Origin: Pseudomonas sp. PB106
GTDB lineage: Bacteria; Pseudomonadota; Gammaproteobacteria; Pseudomonadales; Pseudomonadaceae
Direction: 5' to 3'
Assembly: GCF_009764645.1 (NCBI RefSeq)
Contig: NZ_RWIM01000005.1
Location: 62,001-126,000 of the forward strand
Length of the DNA stretch: 64,000 bases
How positions within the stretch are numbered: position 1 is the stretch's first letter; each line of letters opens with the position of its first letter. Shown one piece after another: positions 25,412 to 33,882 of the stretch. The notes beneath the pieces were generated by a model, which saw only the letters and a list, made by a program, of their open reading frames with translations, was not told the origin of the DNA and did not search any database. The translations under genes were made by a program, and so were the position numbers.

Positions 25412-25927
25412 ATGATTAAGTCTTTGGTCAAATCGCAAGACGTGATCAAGGCATTGGATCTGGAGCCCCACGTCGAAGGTGGTTATTTCCGCAGAACCTA
25501 TCAGGCAGACCACCGCGACCAACTCGAAACTGCCAACGGCCCACGATACCTGCTGACGTCGATTTACTATCTGCTGGATCTGCAGTCACCAGTGGGCCAG
25601 TTTCATTTCAATCAATCGGACATCCTGCATTACTTTCATCTGGGCGATGCGATCGAATACAGCCTGATCCATGCGGACGGTTCGTTGCAGACATTGGTGA
25701 TGGGCAGCGACATTCAGGCAGGACAGAGTTTGCAATTACACGTACCGGGCGGAATCTGGAAAGCTTCACGGTTGCTCGATGGCGAGAACGGGTTTGGATT
25801 GATCAGTGAAGCTGTTTCGCCGGGGTTTGATTTTGCAGATATGGAAATGGGTAATCGCCGGAAGCTCACCAGACAATTTCCACAGCATCGAACGCTGATT
25901 GAAAAGCTGACGCGTGATGAGGGTTGA
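25412..25927 (+). CDS. DUF985 cupin protein
   Basis: 171 residues matching the DUF985/cupin_5 family: LEPHVEGGYFRRTYQ near the start, LTSIYYLL, then SDILHYFHLGDAIEY and ISEAVSPGFDFADMEMG. Proteins of this family have a single jelly-roll barrel and were proposed to act on sugars, but no reaction is established to my knowledge. The ATG follows an AAGAAGAGG site. It stands alone, with 142 bases before it and 310 after it. Confidence 0.88.
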   Translation: MIKSLVKSQDVIKALDLEPHVEGGYFRRTYQADHRDQLETANGPRYLLTSIYYLLDLQSPVGQFHFNQSDILHYFHLGDAIEYSLIHADGSLQTLVMGSDIQAGQSLQLHVPGGIWKASRLLDGENGFGLISEAVSPGFDFADMEMGNRRKLTRQFPQHRTLIEKLTRDEG

Positions 25928-26237
25928 GAGGCGTCGAATTCTAGGAAACGCAGTGGACCGGTTTCAGGGCAATTCTGTAGATTGAAATCCACTGTGCAAC
26001 CGGGCTAATCCCGAAACATCTTGTTACGTGTAATGTATATTATGTTAAATGATGGTTGTGTCAGATGCGTTCATGAATAGCCTCAGGCTCCTCGCGACTC
26101 TCCAGTGTCAAAACTAATGAGGCGCACTCGATCACCTTCTTGTCGCTGAGCGCATCTCGCCAGGCTAATGCGGATCCGGTTCAGGTTGAACCTCTGTTGC
26201 TTACGTGGACTCCCAGATCTAAATCCAGGAGAAACGT
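25928..26237. other. Intergenic region upstream of the PRISE-like gene
   Basis: No coding frame is supported. The middle is AT-rich around 26028-26055 and may hold a promoter. GGTTCA and TGAACC form a perfect inverted repeat with a three-base spacer at 26178-26192, 45 bases before the next gene, with the T-N-A dyad shape LysR proteins use. AGGAG at about 26226 is the ribosome site of the following gene. Confidence 0.4.
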
Positions 26238-27299
26238 ATGACCCAGACAGCTTTGGTCGTGGGCGCCAGCGGCATCGTCGGCAGCGCCATCACTCAGTTA
26301 CTCATCGACAACCAGTGGCAGGTCGCCGCGCTCTCGAGGCACCGGTCGCAAGTGCAAGGCGTGATACCTGTCGCGGCAGACCTTCAGGATCCTGCTTCGC
26401 TGGCACAGGCGCTGGCAGATTTGAAACCCACTCATGTGTTCATTACCACATGGTCACGGCAAGCCACGGAGGCCGAGAACATTCGTGTCAATGCTGCCAT
26501 GATTCGCAATGTGCTCGCCGCCATTCGTCCAGCCAAGAGTGTTAAGCACGTAGCACTGGTGACTGGCCTGAAACACTACCTCGGTCCATTCGAAGCCTAT
26601 GGCAAAGGCAGCCTTCCGCAGACACCGTTTCGCGAAGATCAGGGCCGTCTGGATGTCGAGAATTTCTACTATGCCCAAGAAGACGAACTCTTCGCCGCTG
26701 CTGAAAACGACGGCTTCACGTGGAGCGTTCATCGCCCGCATACCGTCACCGGGGTTGCTGTAGGCAATGCGATGAACATGGCAACTACCCTCGCCGTCTA
26801 TGCCTCGATTTGCAAACAGACCAATCGCCCATTTGTTTTTCCAGGATCAAAAGTTCAGTGGGACAGCCTTACCGATATGACGGACGCCCGGCAGTTGGCG
26901 AAACAACAACTGTGGGCGGCCACCACGCCGGCTGCGGCCAATCAGGCATTCAACGTCACTAATGGCGATGTGTTTCGCTGGAAATGGATGTGGAGCCGCA
27001 TTGCCGATTACTTCGACCTGCCTGCTGCCGATTATCCCGCTTCACTTTCGCCGCTCGAGAAGCAGATGGATAACGACCAGGCCACATGGACGCAAATGGT
27101 TGCGGAGCACGGTTTGAAGGAACCTGATATTGATCGCCTGGTGTCCCCATGGCACACCGATGCAGATCTCGGTCGTCCAATCGAAGTTGTCACGGATATG
27201 TCCAAAAGCCGCGCAATGGGCTTCACTGCGTACCAAGCAAGCGATCAGGCATTTTTCGACGTGTTCGACAAACTACGCGAGATGCGTTTGATACCTTAG
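26238..27299 (+). CDS. PRISE-like NAD(P)-dependent reductase (atypical SDR)
   Basis: 353 residues. ALVVGASGIVGSAITQLL binds the cofactor. GLKHYLGPFEAYG, FYYAQEDELF and WSVHRPHTVTGVA are the pattern of the progesterone 5-beta-reductase/iridoid synthase (PRISE) group, where Tyr in FYYAQED and a Lys in GLKHY are catalytic. These reduce activated C=C bonds of enones and similar electrophiles. An AGGAG site precedes the ATG. The gene is monocistronic with a terminator downstream. Detoxification of reactive carbonyls is a likely role (inference). Confidence 0.87.
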   Translation: MTQTALVVGASGIVGSAITQLLIDNQWQVAALSRHRSQVQGVIPVAADLQDPASLAQALADLKPTHVFITTWSRQATEAENIRVNAAMIRNVLAAIRPAKSVKHVALVTGLKHYLGPFEAYGKGSLPQTPFREDQGRLDVENFYYAQEDELFAAAENDGFTWSVHRPHTVTGVAVGNAMNMATTLAVYASICKQTNRPFVFPGSKVQWDSLTDMTDARQLAKQQLWAATTPAAANQAFNVTNGDVFRWKWMWSRIADYFDLPAADYPASLSPLEKQMDNDQATWTQMVAEHGLKEPDIDRLVSPWHTDADLGRPIEVVTDMSKSRAMGFTAYQASDQAFFDVFDKLREMRLIP

Positions 27300-27366
27300 G
27301 TCGTGTCCCATCACGATAATTTCACATTGGCATGCGTACGGTGTGACAGCTCCTTAAGTGTTTCCC

Positions 27367-27397
27367 GACCCGTGCCCCATCGCGGGTCTTTTTTTTT
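27367..27397 (+). terminator. Rho-independent terminator
   Basis: GACCCGTG pairs with CGCGGGTC (one G-U pair) around CCCCAT and is followed by nine T residues. It ends the PRISE-like gene transcript. Confidence 0.85.
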
Positions 27398-27765
27398 GCC
27401 AAACAAAGAGATCAGTGTCTCGATCAAGGACGCTCATTTTCGTTATCCGGCAGTTCGTCAATCCCCTCCTCCTTCATCGGCTCAACCTCAGTGCGCCCCG
27501 GGCTTAGTGGTATTCATGCGTTGCAGTTCCTGCATTTCGAGATTTGCGAAAGACTGAACGACTCAGGTCTTATGCTTTCGAAAAATTGAACGCCTCGAAT
27601 CTCGAGGGGCGATGAGTTCCTTGGCGACGAACCACGTGTGGAACCCGGCCCAGCCGACTTGGAAAGACTCAAGGATTAACGTCAGCTCTCTGGGTATTCG
27701 ATGCGACCAATATTTCCAGGACGCGACATCTACTACCTGAAATTTGCTTAATGGAGGTGTCACGT
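27398..27765. other. Gene-poor stretch before the HAD gene
   Basis: Nothing convincing is coded here. A leftward 73-codon open frame at 27563-27784 overlaps the next gene start and has no recognisable family or ribosome site. GGAGGT at 27754 serves the following gene. A promoter must lie here but no clear boxes were picked out. Confidence 0.35.
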
Positions 27766-28440
27766 ATGCGCCAGCAAACCTCATTCCTATTTGATCTGGA
27801 TGGCACGTTGACTGACAGCGTTTACCAGAATGTCTTTGCGTGGAAAACTGCGCTGGATTCAGAAGACATACCGTTGGCCATGTGGCGAATTCACAGAAAA
27901 ATCGGTATGAGCGGCGGGCTGATGCTCAAGATGTTAGCCCGTGAGACCGGCTTGGAGATCAAACCGGATCAGGCTAAAAGGCTGAGCGATAAACATGATA
28001 AAGCCTACAAGGATCTGCAAGGCCAGATAACTGCTCTCCCTGGCGCTGTAGAGCTTCTCGATACTCTAAACCGCGATCAGCTCAAGTGGTGTATTGCGAC
28101 CAGCGGTGGCATGGACACTGCGGCGATAAATATGAAGGCATTAGGACTGGATATCGCGGAGGTCAATTTCATCACTCGTGATGACGTGAAGTATGGCAAG
28201 CCCGATCCAGACCTTTTCCTCACCGCCGCAAGCAAACTCAATGTACCCATCGAAGATTGTTTGGTGATCGGCGACGCCATCTGGGACATGCTTGCCGCAC
28301 GACGCTGTAAGGCCACCGGTATAGGGCTGCTTTCAGGTGGTTACGACAGCGGAGAACTTGAACGCGCTGGTGCACTGCGAGTTTACGAGGATCCTCTGGC
28401 ACTGCTGCTGCACCTGGACGAGGTGGCTTCCCGTCAGTGA
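27766..28440 (+). CDS. HAD-superfamily phosphatase
   Basis: 224 residues with all HAD motifs: FDLDGTLTDS (motif I, nucleophile and acid aspartates), CIATSGG (motif II), a lysine in KYGKPDPDLF (motif III) and VIGDAIWDMLAA (motif IV). A helical cap follows motif I, as in phosphoglycolate phosphatase and beta-phosphoglucomutase relatives. The ATG at 27766 has GGAGGT eight bases upstream and is preferred to the ATG at 27751. Substrate unknown; small phosphate monoesters are likely. A terminator follows. Confidence 0.88.
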   Translation: MRQQTSFLFDLDGTLTDSVYQNVFAWKTALDSEDIPLAMWRIHRKIGMSGGLMLKMLARETGLEIKPDQAKRLSDKHDKAYKDLQGQITALPGAVELLDTLNRDQLKWCIATSGGMDTAAINMKALGLDIAEVNFITRDDVKYGKPDPDLFLTAASKLNVPIEDCLVIGDAIWDMLAARRCKATGIGLLSGGYDSGELERAGALRVYEDPLALLLHLDEVASRQ

Positions 28441-28461
28441 GTTGACTAAAAAACGATAACT

Positions 28462-28487
28462 AAAAAGGGCCTTATCAGGCCCTTTTT
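28462..28487. terminator. Bidirectional terminator
   Basis: AAAAAGGGCC and GGCCCTTTTT are perfect inverted arms with a six-base loop, between the HAD gene and the converging MvaT-like gene. Confidence 0.9.
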
Positions 28488-28502
28488 GTATTTAAACCAA
28501 AA

Positions 28503-28868
28503 TCACTTGGCCAACCAGGACTCGACAGTCGCAGAACCATGTTCAGCTTTCCAGTCTTTCAATGTCTTGTGGTTGCCGCCTTTGGTTTCAACAACTTCGC
28601 CGGTGTGCGGATTTTTGTAGACCTTCAACTGACGAGGCTTGCGACTACCGGTTTTGGACTCGGCGGCTGGAGCGCGACGACCTGCTTGCGGATCAAGAAG
28701 GTTGACCACGTCCTTGAGGCTGTAGCCATATTTCGCGAGCAAATCACGCAGTTTGGTTTCGAATTCAATTTCTTTCTTGAGACCAGCATCACCCTTGAGC
28801 GCCTCAAGCGCTTGGAGTTGTTCGGCGAGATGTTTTTCGAGCTGACGGAATTCGGCGAGTTTTGACAT
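28503..28868 (-). CDS. MvaT/MvaU-family nucleoid protein
   Basis: 121 residues, the usual length of Pseudomonas H-NS-like proteins. The N-terminal half is a coiled coil for oligomerisation (LAEFRQLEKHLAEQLQALEA onward); the C-terminal half binds AT-rich DNA through VYKNPHTGEVVETKGGNH and KTLKDWKAEHG. These proteins silence foreign AT-rich genes and affect biofilm and phage behaviour. Pseudomonads usually carry several paralogues, and I cannot say which this is. An AT palindrome GATATTAATATC at 28967-28978, 100 bases upstream, may be a self-binding site. Confidence 0.92.
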   Translation of the reverse strand: MSKLAEFRQLEKHLAEQLQALEALKGDAGLKKEIEFETKLRDLLAKYGYSLKDVVNLLDPQAGRRAPAAESKTGSRKPRQLKVYKNPHTGEVVETKGGNHKTLKDWKAEHGSATVESWLAK

Positions 28869-29037
28869 AAGAAATTCTCGATGTGGGTAATACCCAGAAG
28901 GTTACACGATAAATCACGGCCCGCACTTACAAGGAGTGGCGCTTGAGGTCTCTGAACCGGACAGCCGATATTAATATCTGTTTCCAAGCGTCAATAAGAC
29001 CCGAATTGATTCCCTGTAATGGTCGATGCTCTCTTTC

Positions 29038-29337
29038 TTATTGATGAGTATCCGCCGCCTCAGCCGGATAAAACTCGCCCTCCTTGCCCATCCTTTTTAG
29101 CTGTTCGCGCACGATCAACTCAACGCTTACAACGGCGGCTTGATCGTCAGGGTCGACTAATTGCACGCACAGGCGTCGAACATTCTGATCGTGGGTGCCC
29201 TCGCTCATCATCTCGTGAGTGAAGACTTGTTCACCACGCCATAGGCATAGCTGGGTATGAGTCTCGCCGAGCCATATCTCGTTGATTGATCTCAGGTCGG
29301 TGGTAGCCAGTTGATCGACGGTGATTGTCTTATCCAT
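29038..29337 (-). CDS. Small hypothetical protein
   Basis: 99 residues, beginning MDKTITVDQLATTDLRSI, with no signal peptide, membrane helix or family I recognise. The middle is a probable beta-rich block (EIWLGETHTQLCLWRGEQVF), the end a helix (VELIVREQLKRMGKEGEFY). The ATG at 29337 follows a GGTAAGG site; a frame extension to 29484 is not supported. Composition and length are those of conserved Pseudomonas orphan proteins. Confidence 0.6.
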   Translation of the reverse strand: MDKTITVDQLATTDLRSINEIWLGETHTQLCLWRGEQVFTHEMMSEGTHDQNVRRLCVQLVDPDDQAAVVSVELIVREQLKRMGKEGEFYPAEAADTHQ

Positions 29338-29584
29338 TGCGCTGTACCTTACCAATAAGCAGAGACAGGTAGACTTACGGGCACAGCGGGTCGTTCCAAA
29401 GGCTGCGCTGTTTCTGCCAGGTAATCCTGGCGACTCTTGGTCTGTTCCAGGCGCGACACGAAAAATGTTGTTTACCATCACCACTACCGCTTCTGAATCC
29501 GCACAACTTCAAGTGCTTGGCTCATCAGCAATGATCAACCAATAGAAGCAACCACGGCGGGCAAAGAATCGCACCGCAACGACA

Positions 29585-29706
29585 ATTGGCGGTGATGCCG
29601 GATTCAAAAGCCAGCATTGACAGCATCCGCCATTCAATCACGCCGATTCCGAAGTGTTTGCGGTAGCACTGGGGAGGCTCCGGTGGCGAGTTTGTTCGGC
29701 CAGAAG
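29585..29706 (-). pseudogene. Fragment of a marR gene copy
   Basis: Read leftward, this stretch encodes QCYRKHFGIGVIEWRMLSML followed by AFESGITANC, nearly the same as residues of the MarR protein at 18571-19041. Over about 112 bases I count nine substitutions and one extra C (frameshift near 29671), roughly 92 percent identity. The flanks do not match: no start, no recognition helix, no wing. It is therefore a partial duplicated remnant, not a working regulator. Confidence 0.8.
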
Positions 29707-29747
29707 CGACGATCAACATCATATTTGCCTGAGACCTATCGCACGGA

Positions 29748-29766
29748 TAGAATGCGAGTCATTATC
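29748..29766. promoter_or_regulatory. Fur box
   Basis: The 19 bases match 14 of 19 positions of the Fur consensus, with the right half GTCATTATC best conserved. It lies 19 bases before the sigma factor start, so iron-replete Fur should shut the operon. Confidence 0.65.
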
Positions 29767-29784
29767 AATCACGTGCTCTCCGGG

Positions 29785-30306
29785 ATGCCGATGCGCAGCG
29801 ACGATCCATTAGCTATTGCAGATCTAGGGCTGCTCTATCGCACCCATCACTCGTGGTTACACGGCTGGCTGAGCCGACGCATTGGCTGTCGCGATAACGC
29901 AGCAGATTTGGCCCAAGACACGTTCGTACGTCTGCTCAAGTCTCGTCAGTCGAGCCCGCTGCGTGAGCCCCGGGCTTATCTGAGCAGCATCGCCCGCGGA
30001 CTGATGATTGATCAGTACCGTCGTCGCGAACTCGAACGCGCCTACTTGGAGAGCGTCGCGTTGCTGCCTCAACACGAAGTGCCCTCGGAAGAAAGTCGAC
30101 TGCAGATTCTCGATACGCTCGAGCGAATAGACCGCATGCTCGACATGCTTAAACCGAGAGTTCGCCAGGCATTTTTATTTGCCCGACTCGACGGTTTGAC
30201 CTGCCCGCAAATTGCCGAAAAGCTCGGTGTTTCCCGGGCGACGGTGGAGCGCGACCTGGCCACGGCCCTGCAACATTGCTATCGCTTGCGTTATGTCGAG
30301 GCGTGA
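29785..30306 (+). CDS. FecI-type ECF sigma factor
   Basis: 173 residues. Region 2 is DLAQDTFVRLLKS with REPRAYLSSIARGLMIDQYR; region 4 is LKPRVRQAFLFARLDG with the helix-turn-helix TCPQIAEKLGVSRATVERDL. These are iron-starvation sigma factors of the FecI/PvdS group that direct transcription of a TonB receptor. Upstream frame extensions run into the Fur box, so the start is taken at the ATG pair 29785/29791. Its end overlaps the anti-sigma gene. Confidence 0.88.
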   Translation: MPMRSDDPLAIADLGLLYRTHHSWLHGWLSRRIGCRDNAADLAQDTFVRLLKSRQSSPLREPRAYLSSIARGLMIDQYRRRELERAYLESVALLPQHEVPSEESRLQILDTLERIDRMLDMLKPRVRQAFLFARLDGLTCPQIAEKLGVSRATVERDLATALQHCYRLRYVEA

Positions 30307-31276
30307 ATCGCAGGCGCTGGATCCGGCCGTTGTTGATCAGGCGATCCACTGGCAAGTGCGCCTTGGCTTCAACCAACCAGATGAGCAAACACAGCGCGCT
30401 TTTGAGCACTGGCTGCAGCAGCGCCCAGAGCATTTACTGGCATGGCAGCGTGTGAAAGCGCTTGGGGATGAGTTTGCCGGCATGCCAGCGCAATTGTCCC
30501 GACAAACCCTGAATGGCGCCCACCATGGCATACGACGACGGGAAAGCCTGAAACTGCTCGGCCTATTGGCCACTGTCGGCGCAGCCGCCTGGCTCGGTCG
30601 GGATTACACACCCGTGCCGGCGATGCTCGCGCAGCAGCGCAGTAGTACCGGCGAGCAACGACGCGTCCAGCTCGATGATGGCAGCCTCATCCAGCTCAAT
30701 AGCGACAGCGCCGTCGACAGCGTTTTTGACGCACAGCGGCGGCTGATTATTCTGCGGCGTGGTGAAATCATCGTGAATGTCGGCGCCGATGAACACGCGG
30801 CGCAAGCGCGTCCTTTTTGGGTACAAACACGCGATGGGGTCATGCGTGCTCAGAGCGCCCGTTTCCTGGCGTGGGAGCGTGACGACGGCACCCTGCTTTC
30901 GGTTCAAGGAGGTACCGTCGCGGTATTTCCTGGAGCCAGTCAACCTCTGGAGGCTGGCAGCAGTGTCCAGGCCAAAAATCAGGTGCTGTTCACATCAAGC
31001 GGCGCCCGTGAGTACAGGGATAACGGCCTTGATCTCTGGAGCTGGAGTGACGGGGTAATCAGCGTGCGCGATATGCGCCTGAGGGATTTTGTTGCGGAGT
31101 TGTCGCGCTACCGTCCCGGGGTATTGCGATGCGCCGAAGAAGTGGCTGAGCGTCGAATTTCCGGCACCTTTCAGCTCGCTGACAACGATCAGGTACTGGC
31201 ATTGGTTGCGCAATCACTGCACTTGCACATTGATTATCGGACCCGTTATTGGGTGACGTTAACCGCCGCCAGCTGA
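30293..31276 (+). CDS. FecR-type anti-sigma regulator
   Basis: 327 residues: an N-terminal sigma-binding part (DUF4880-like, FEHWLQQRPEHLLAWQRVKAL), one hydrophobic segment (LKLLGLLATVGAAAWLG, about 88-104), a periplasmic FecR domain (VQLDDGSLIQLNSDSAVD onward) and a C-terminal signalling domain. It relays receptor occupancy to the sigma factor across the inner membrane. The ATG at 30293 lies inside the sigma gene end (14-base overlap), a translational coupling sign. A tandem TonB receptor follows. Confidence 0.88.
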   Translation: MSRRESQALDPAVVDQAIHWQVRLGFNQPDEQTQRAFEHWLQQRPEHLLAWQRVKALGDEFAGMPAQLSRQTLNGAHHGIRRRESLKLLGLLATVGAAAWLGRDYTPVPAMLAQQRSSTGEQRRVQLDDGSLIQLNSDSAVDSVFDAQRRLIILRRGEIIVNVGADEHAAQARPFWVQTRDGVMRAQSARFLAWERDDGTLLSVQGGTVAVFPGASQPLEAGSSVQAKNQVLFTSSGAREYRDNGLDLWSWSDGVISVRDMRLRDFVAELSRYRPGVLRCAEEVAERRISGTFQLADNDQVLALVAQSLHLHIDYRTRYWVTLTAAS

Positions 31277-31323
31277 GTCTATTCGCACTTTTCTCGATTT
31301 TGAGAAAATTAATGAGGTGGCTT

Positions 31324-31403
31324 CTCATTCTCGCTCGACTTGTAAGGAAGGCCGACTTTACAGGCCAATCTGCCGATACCCTTCCTTGGAGCGAGAGAAT
31401 GAG
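31324..31403 (+). promoter_or_regulatory. Leader hairpin hiding the receptor start
   Basis: CTCATTCTC (31324-31332) pairs with GAGAATGAG (31395-31403), GCTC with GAGC, and AAGGAAGG (31344-31351) with CCTTCCTT (31380-31387): 21 base pairs in three helices. The right arm contains the GGAG ribosome site and the ATG of the receptor gene. Pairing is seen in sequence; a control role is inferred. Confidence 0.5.
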
Positions 31404-33789
31404 TCCGTCCCCGGTTATACAGCGCCACCCATTGAGCCACGCCGTACACGGTGTGATTCTGGGTTTGATCGTCAGCAGCTACGCCCTTCCCTCGCTGGCG
31501 CAATCTTCGAGCGCTGAACACCGCAATCAGCTCCAGCAATGGAATATCGATGCCGGCCCGTTGGCGCCGGCGCTTGACCGCTTTGCGCGCGAGGCTGGCA
31601 TCAGTCTTTCCTTCGATGCCTCCAGCGTAGCGAACCGCACGACAGCAGGCGTGAAAGGCGCCTTCGATACATCGGCAGCCCTGTCAACGTTGTTGCAGGG
31701 AAGCGAATTGCAGATCGAACAGCAAGGCCCCAACGCTTTCCTGCTGATACCTCAACCAAAGCCGGCCGGTCCGCTTGAACTCGGTTCAACCGACATCGAG
31801 GACTACCGCCTCGCGCCCCTGATCATCAATGCCAAGGTCAAGGTTAGTGCCGACGACGACGCTAACTCGGTGGTCGCCAAGGAACTCTGGGTTGGCGGCA
31901 AAGTGGCAACCAGCATTCTCAACACCCCCGCCTCGGTGTCAGTTGTGACGAGCAAGGAAATGGAGCAGCGCAGCGTCAGCACCACGGAAGAAGCGCTGCA
32001 ATACACACCAGGCGTGATCACTGACTTCTACGGCACGGACGACCGCAACGACTACTTCCAGATCCGTGGCTTCCAGGCCACCACTTACCGTGACGGCTTG
32101 ACGCTGAGTTCGATGCGCGGCGTCCGCGAAGATCCCTTCGCCTATGAGCGCATCGAAATTTTGCGTGGCGCCAACTCCACGCTGTTTGGCCCGGCGGACC
32201 CAGGGGGTTCGGTGAACTTCGTGAGCAAACAGCCGCGGTTCGAAAAATTCGGCCAGGGCTATGTGACCTACGGTTCCTTTGACCATGTCGAGACGGGCAT
32301 CGATGTCGGCGATGCGCTGAACGACGAGAAAACCCTGGCTGGCCGCTTTACGGCCAAAGGCCAGAACAGCGACCGCGAATACGATCACTCGCAGGACGAC
32401 AACCAGTTGTTCATGGGTGGCCTCACCTGGGCGCCGACGGATTTCACGTCGGCGACGATGATTCTGGACTACCTGAAAACCGAAAGTTCGCCAAACAGCG
32501 GTGGCTATCCGCTGGACAGGGAATACGACCGCAGCAAGTTTTATGGCGAGCCCAGCTACAACTTTCACGACGTTGAGCGCACCAGTCTCAGCGGTAACGT
32601 CACCCATGACTTCGACAACGGCTTCGTATTGCGCAGCAATCTGCGTTACAGCAAGTTGACCGATGATTTTGGCTACGTTTACCTCAGCGACAGCGCCGCA
32701 CGTGTCGGTACCACCGTTGACCGCTATCAGTTCGGAACGGACAGCGAAGCCGACCAGTTCAACGGCAATCTGATGCTGCAATACGATGCCCGCTTCGAGA
32801 ACATCGACAGCAGCAGCCTGGTGGGCGTGGAGTACCTCGATTCGACCACCAAGGAAAGCTCGATCTACTCTCCGACGACCTCGATTGACATTGCAAATCC
32901 GGTGTTTACTGGCGTTTCACGCTCAATCGCGCCGTATGCCGTCAACAAGCGTGACGCGACCACCAAAGCCGTATTCCTGCAGCAGAACCTGTCGTTCTAC
33001 GAGCGTTTCATCGTCACCGGGGGTGTGCGCAACGACTCGATGGACCTGACCAGCAAAGGCTTGGCGTCCACTGAGAAAGACACCTTCTCCGAAACCTCCT
33101 ACCGCGGTGCGTTGACCTATATCGTCAACGATGAGGTGTCGACCTATGTGAGCATGGTCGAATCCGTTTCGCCGCCGCAGGTTGGCGTGACACCGCAGAC
33201 GGGCAGGCAATACGAAGTGGGCGTGAAGTATTCGCCGATGGCGATCGACGCGCTGTTCTCCGCCGCCGTTTATGACCTGACCCAGGAAAACGTCACCATC
33301 GCCGTGGTGCTGCCGAGCGGCATCATTGAGCAACAGACCGTGGGCGAGTCGCGGGCGCGTGGCCTCGACCTGGAGGCCAAGGCGCAGTTGACGCAGAACC
33401 TCAGCCTGATCGGTGGCTATTCCTATATGGAGTCCGAGGTACAGCGCGGCTCGTTGTACGACGGCAGTTCCCTGAAGGGTAATGAGTTCGCCACGGCACC
33501 CAAGCATTCCGCTTCGCTCTGGAGTTATTACGACGTGGCAAACACCGATGTCAGCGTTGGCTTGGGTGCGCGCTACGTCGGGTCTTATTACTTCGATGCA
33601 GCCAACTCCGACAAAAGCGATGGCACCACGCTGTTCGACGCCGCCTTCAACTACAAGATCGCCAAGGGCACCGACCTTGCGGTGAACGTCAGCAACCTGC
33701 TGGATGAGCAGCATGTAGTCGGTTCGGGCACAGCGAACTTCTACAACCCGGGTCGCGAAATTACCGCAAAGGTGAGTTACAACTGGTAA
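31399..33789 (+). CDS. TonB-dependent siderophore receptor with signalling domain
   Basis: 796 residues. Signal peptide ending near LPSLAQ; then an STN signalling domain (about 45-120, WNIDAGPLAPALDRFAREAG onward) that contacts the FecR protein; plug domain with SVVTSKEMEQRS, YFQIRGF and RIEILRGANSTLFGPADPGG; then a 22-strand barrel ending in the aromatic SYNW. The pattern resembles hydroxamate receptors of the FoxA/FiuA/FpvA kind, which also sense their ligand. The ATG at 31399 has GGAG eight bases upstream. It is the regulated target of the sigma/anti-sigma pair ahead; the ligand cannot be told. Confidence 0.92.
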   Translation: MSPSPVIQRHPLSHAVHGVILGLIVSSYALPSLAQSSSAEHRNQLQQWNIDAGPLAPALDRFAREAGISLSFDASSVANRTTAGVKGAFDTSAALSTLLQGSELQIEQQGPNAFLLIPQPKPAGPLELGSTDIEDYRLAPLIINAKVKVSADDDANSVVAKELWVGGKVATSILNTPASVSVVTSKEMEQRSVSTTEEALQYTPGVITDFYGTDDRNDYFQIRGFQATTYRDGLTLSSMRGVREDPFAYERIEILRGANSTLFGPADPGGSVNFVSKQPRFEKFGQGYVTYGSFDHVETGIDVGDALNDEKTLAGRFTAKGQNSDREYDHSQDDNQLFMGGLTWAPTDFTSATMILDYLKTESSPNSGGYPLDREYDRSKFYGEPSYNFHDVERTSLSGNVTHDFDNGFVLRSNLRYSKLTDDFGYVYLSDSAARVGTTVDRYQFGTDSEADQFNGNLMLQYDARFENIDSSSLVGVEYLDSTTKESSIYSPTTSIDIANPVFTGVSRSIAPYAVNKRDATTKAVFLQQNLSFYERFIVTGGVRNDSMDLTSKGLASTEKDTFSETSYRGALTYIVNDEVSTYVSMVESVSPPQVGVTPQTGRQYEVGVKYSPMAIDALFSAAVYDLTQENVTIAVVLPSGIIEQQTVGESRARGLDLEAKAQLTQNLSLIGGYSYMESEVQRGSLYDGSSLKGNEFATAPKHSASLWSYYDVANTDVSVGLGARYVGSYYFDAANSDKSDGTTLFDAAFNYKIAKGTDLAVNVSNLLDEQHVVGSGTANFYNPGREITAKVSYNW

Positions 33790-33882
33790 GCGGGGATGTA
33801 AGCCATATCCCTTCGTAGTCTGCACGGGCGCTGACGGGCGCACGTGCAGCAACGTCTGGCTAGAAACGACATCAGCCAGCGT

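Noticed and set aside
27563..27784. Leftward 73-codon frame before the HAD gene
   Set aside because: No ribosome site, no recognised family, and it overlaps the start of a well-supported gene.
29525..29722. A working small MarR-like protein
   Set aside because: Only a fragment matches, a one-base insertion shifts the frame, and the recognition helix and wing are missing.
29617..29784. Longer N terminus of the sigma factor
   Set aside because: It would translate the marR scrap and the Fur box; homology begins near residue 1 of the 29785 start.
33790..33882. Terminator between the TonB receptor and the M20 gene
   Set aside because: CTGCACG/CGTGCAG and CTGGCT/AGCCAG arms can pair, but the stems are short with long loops and no T run.
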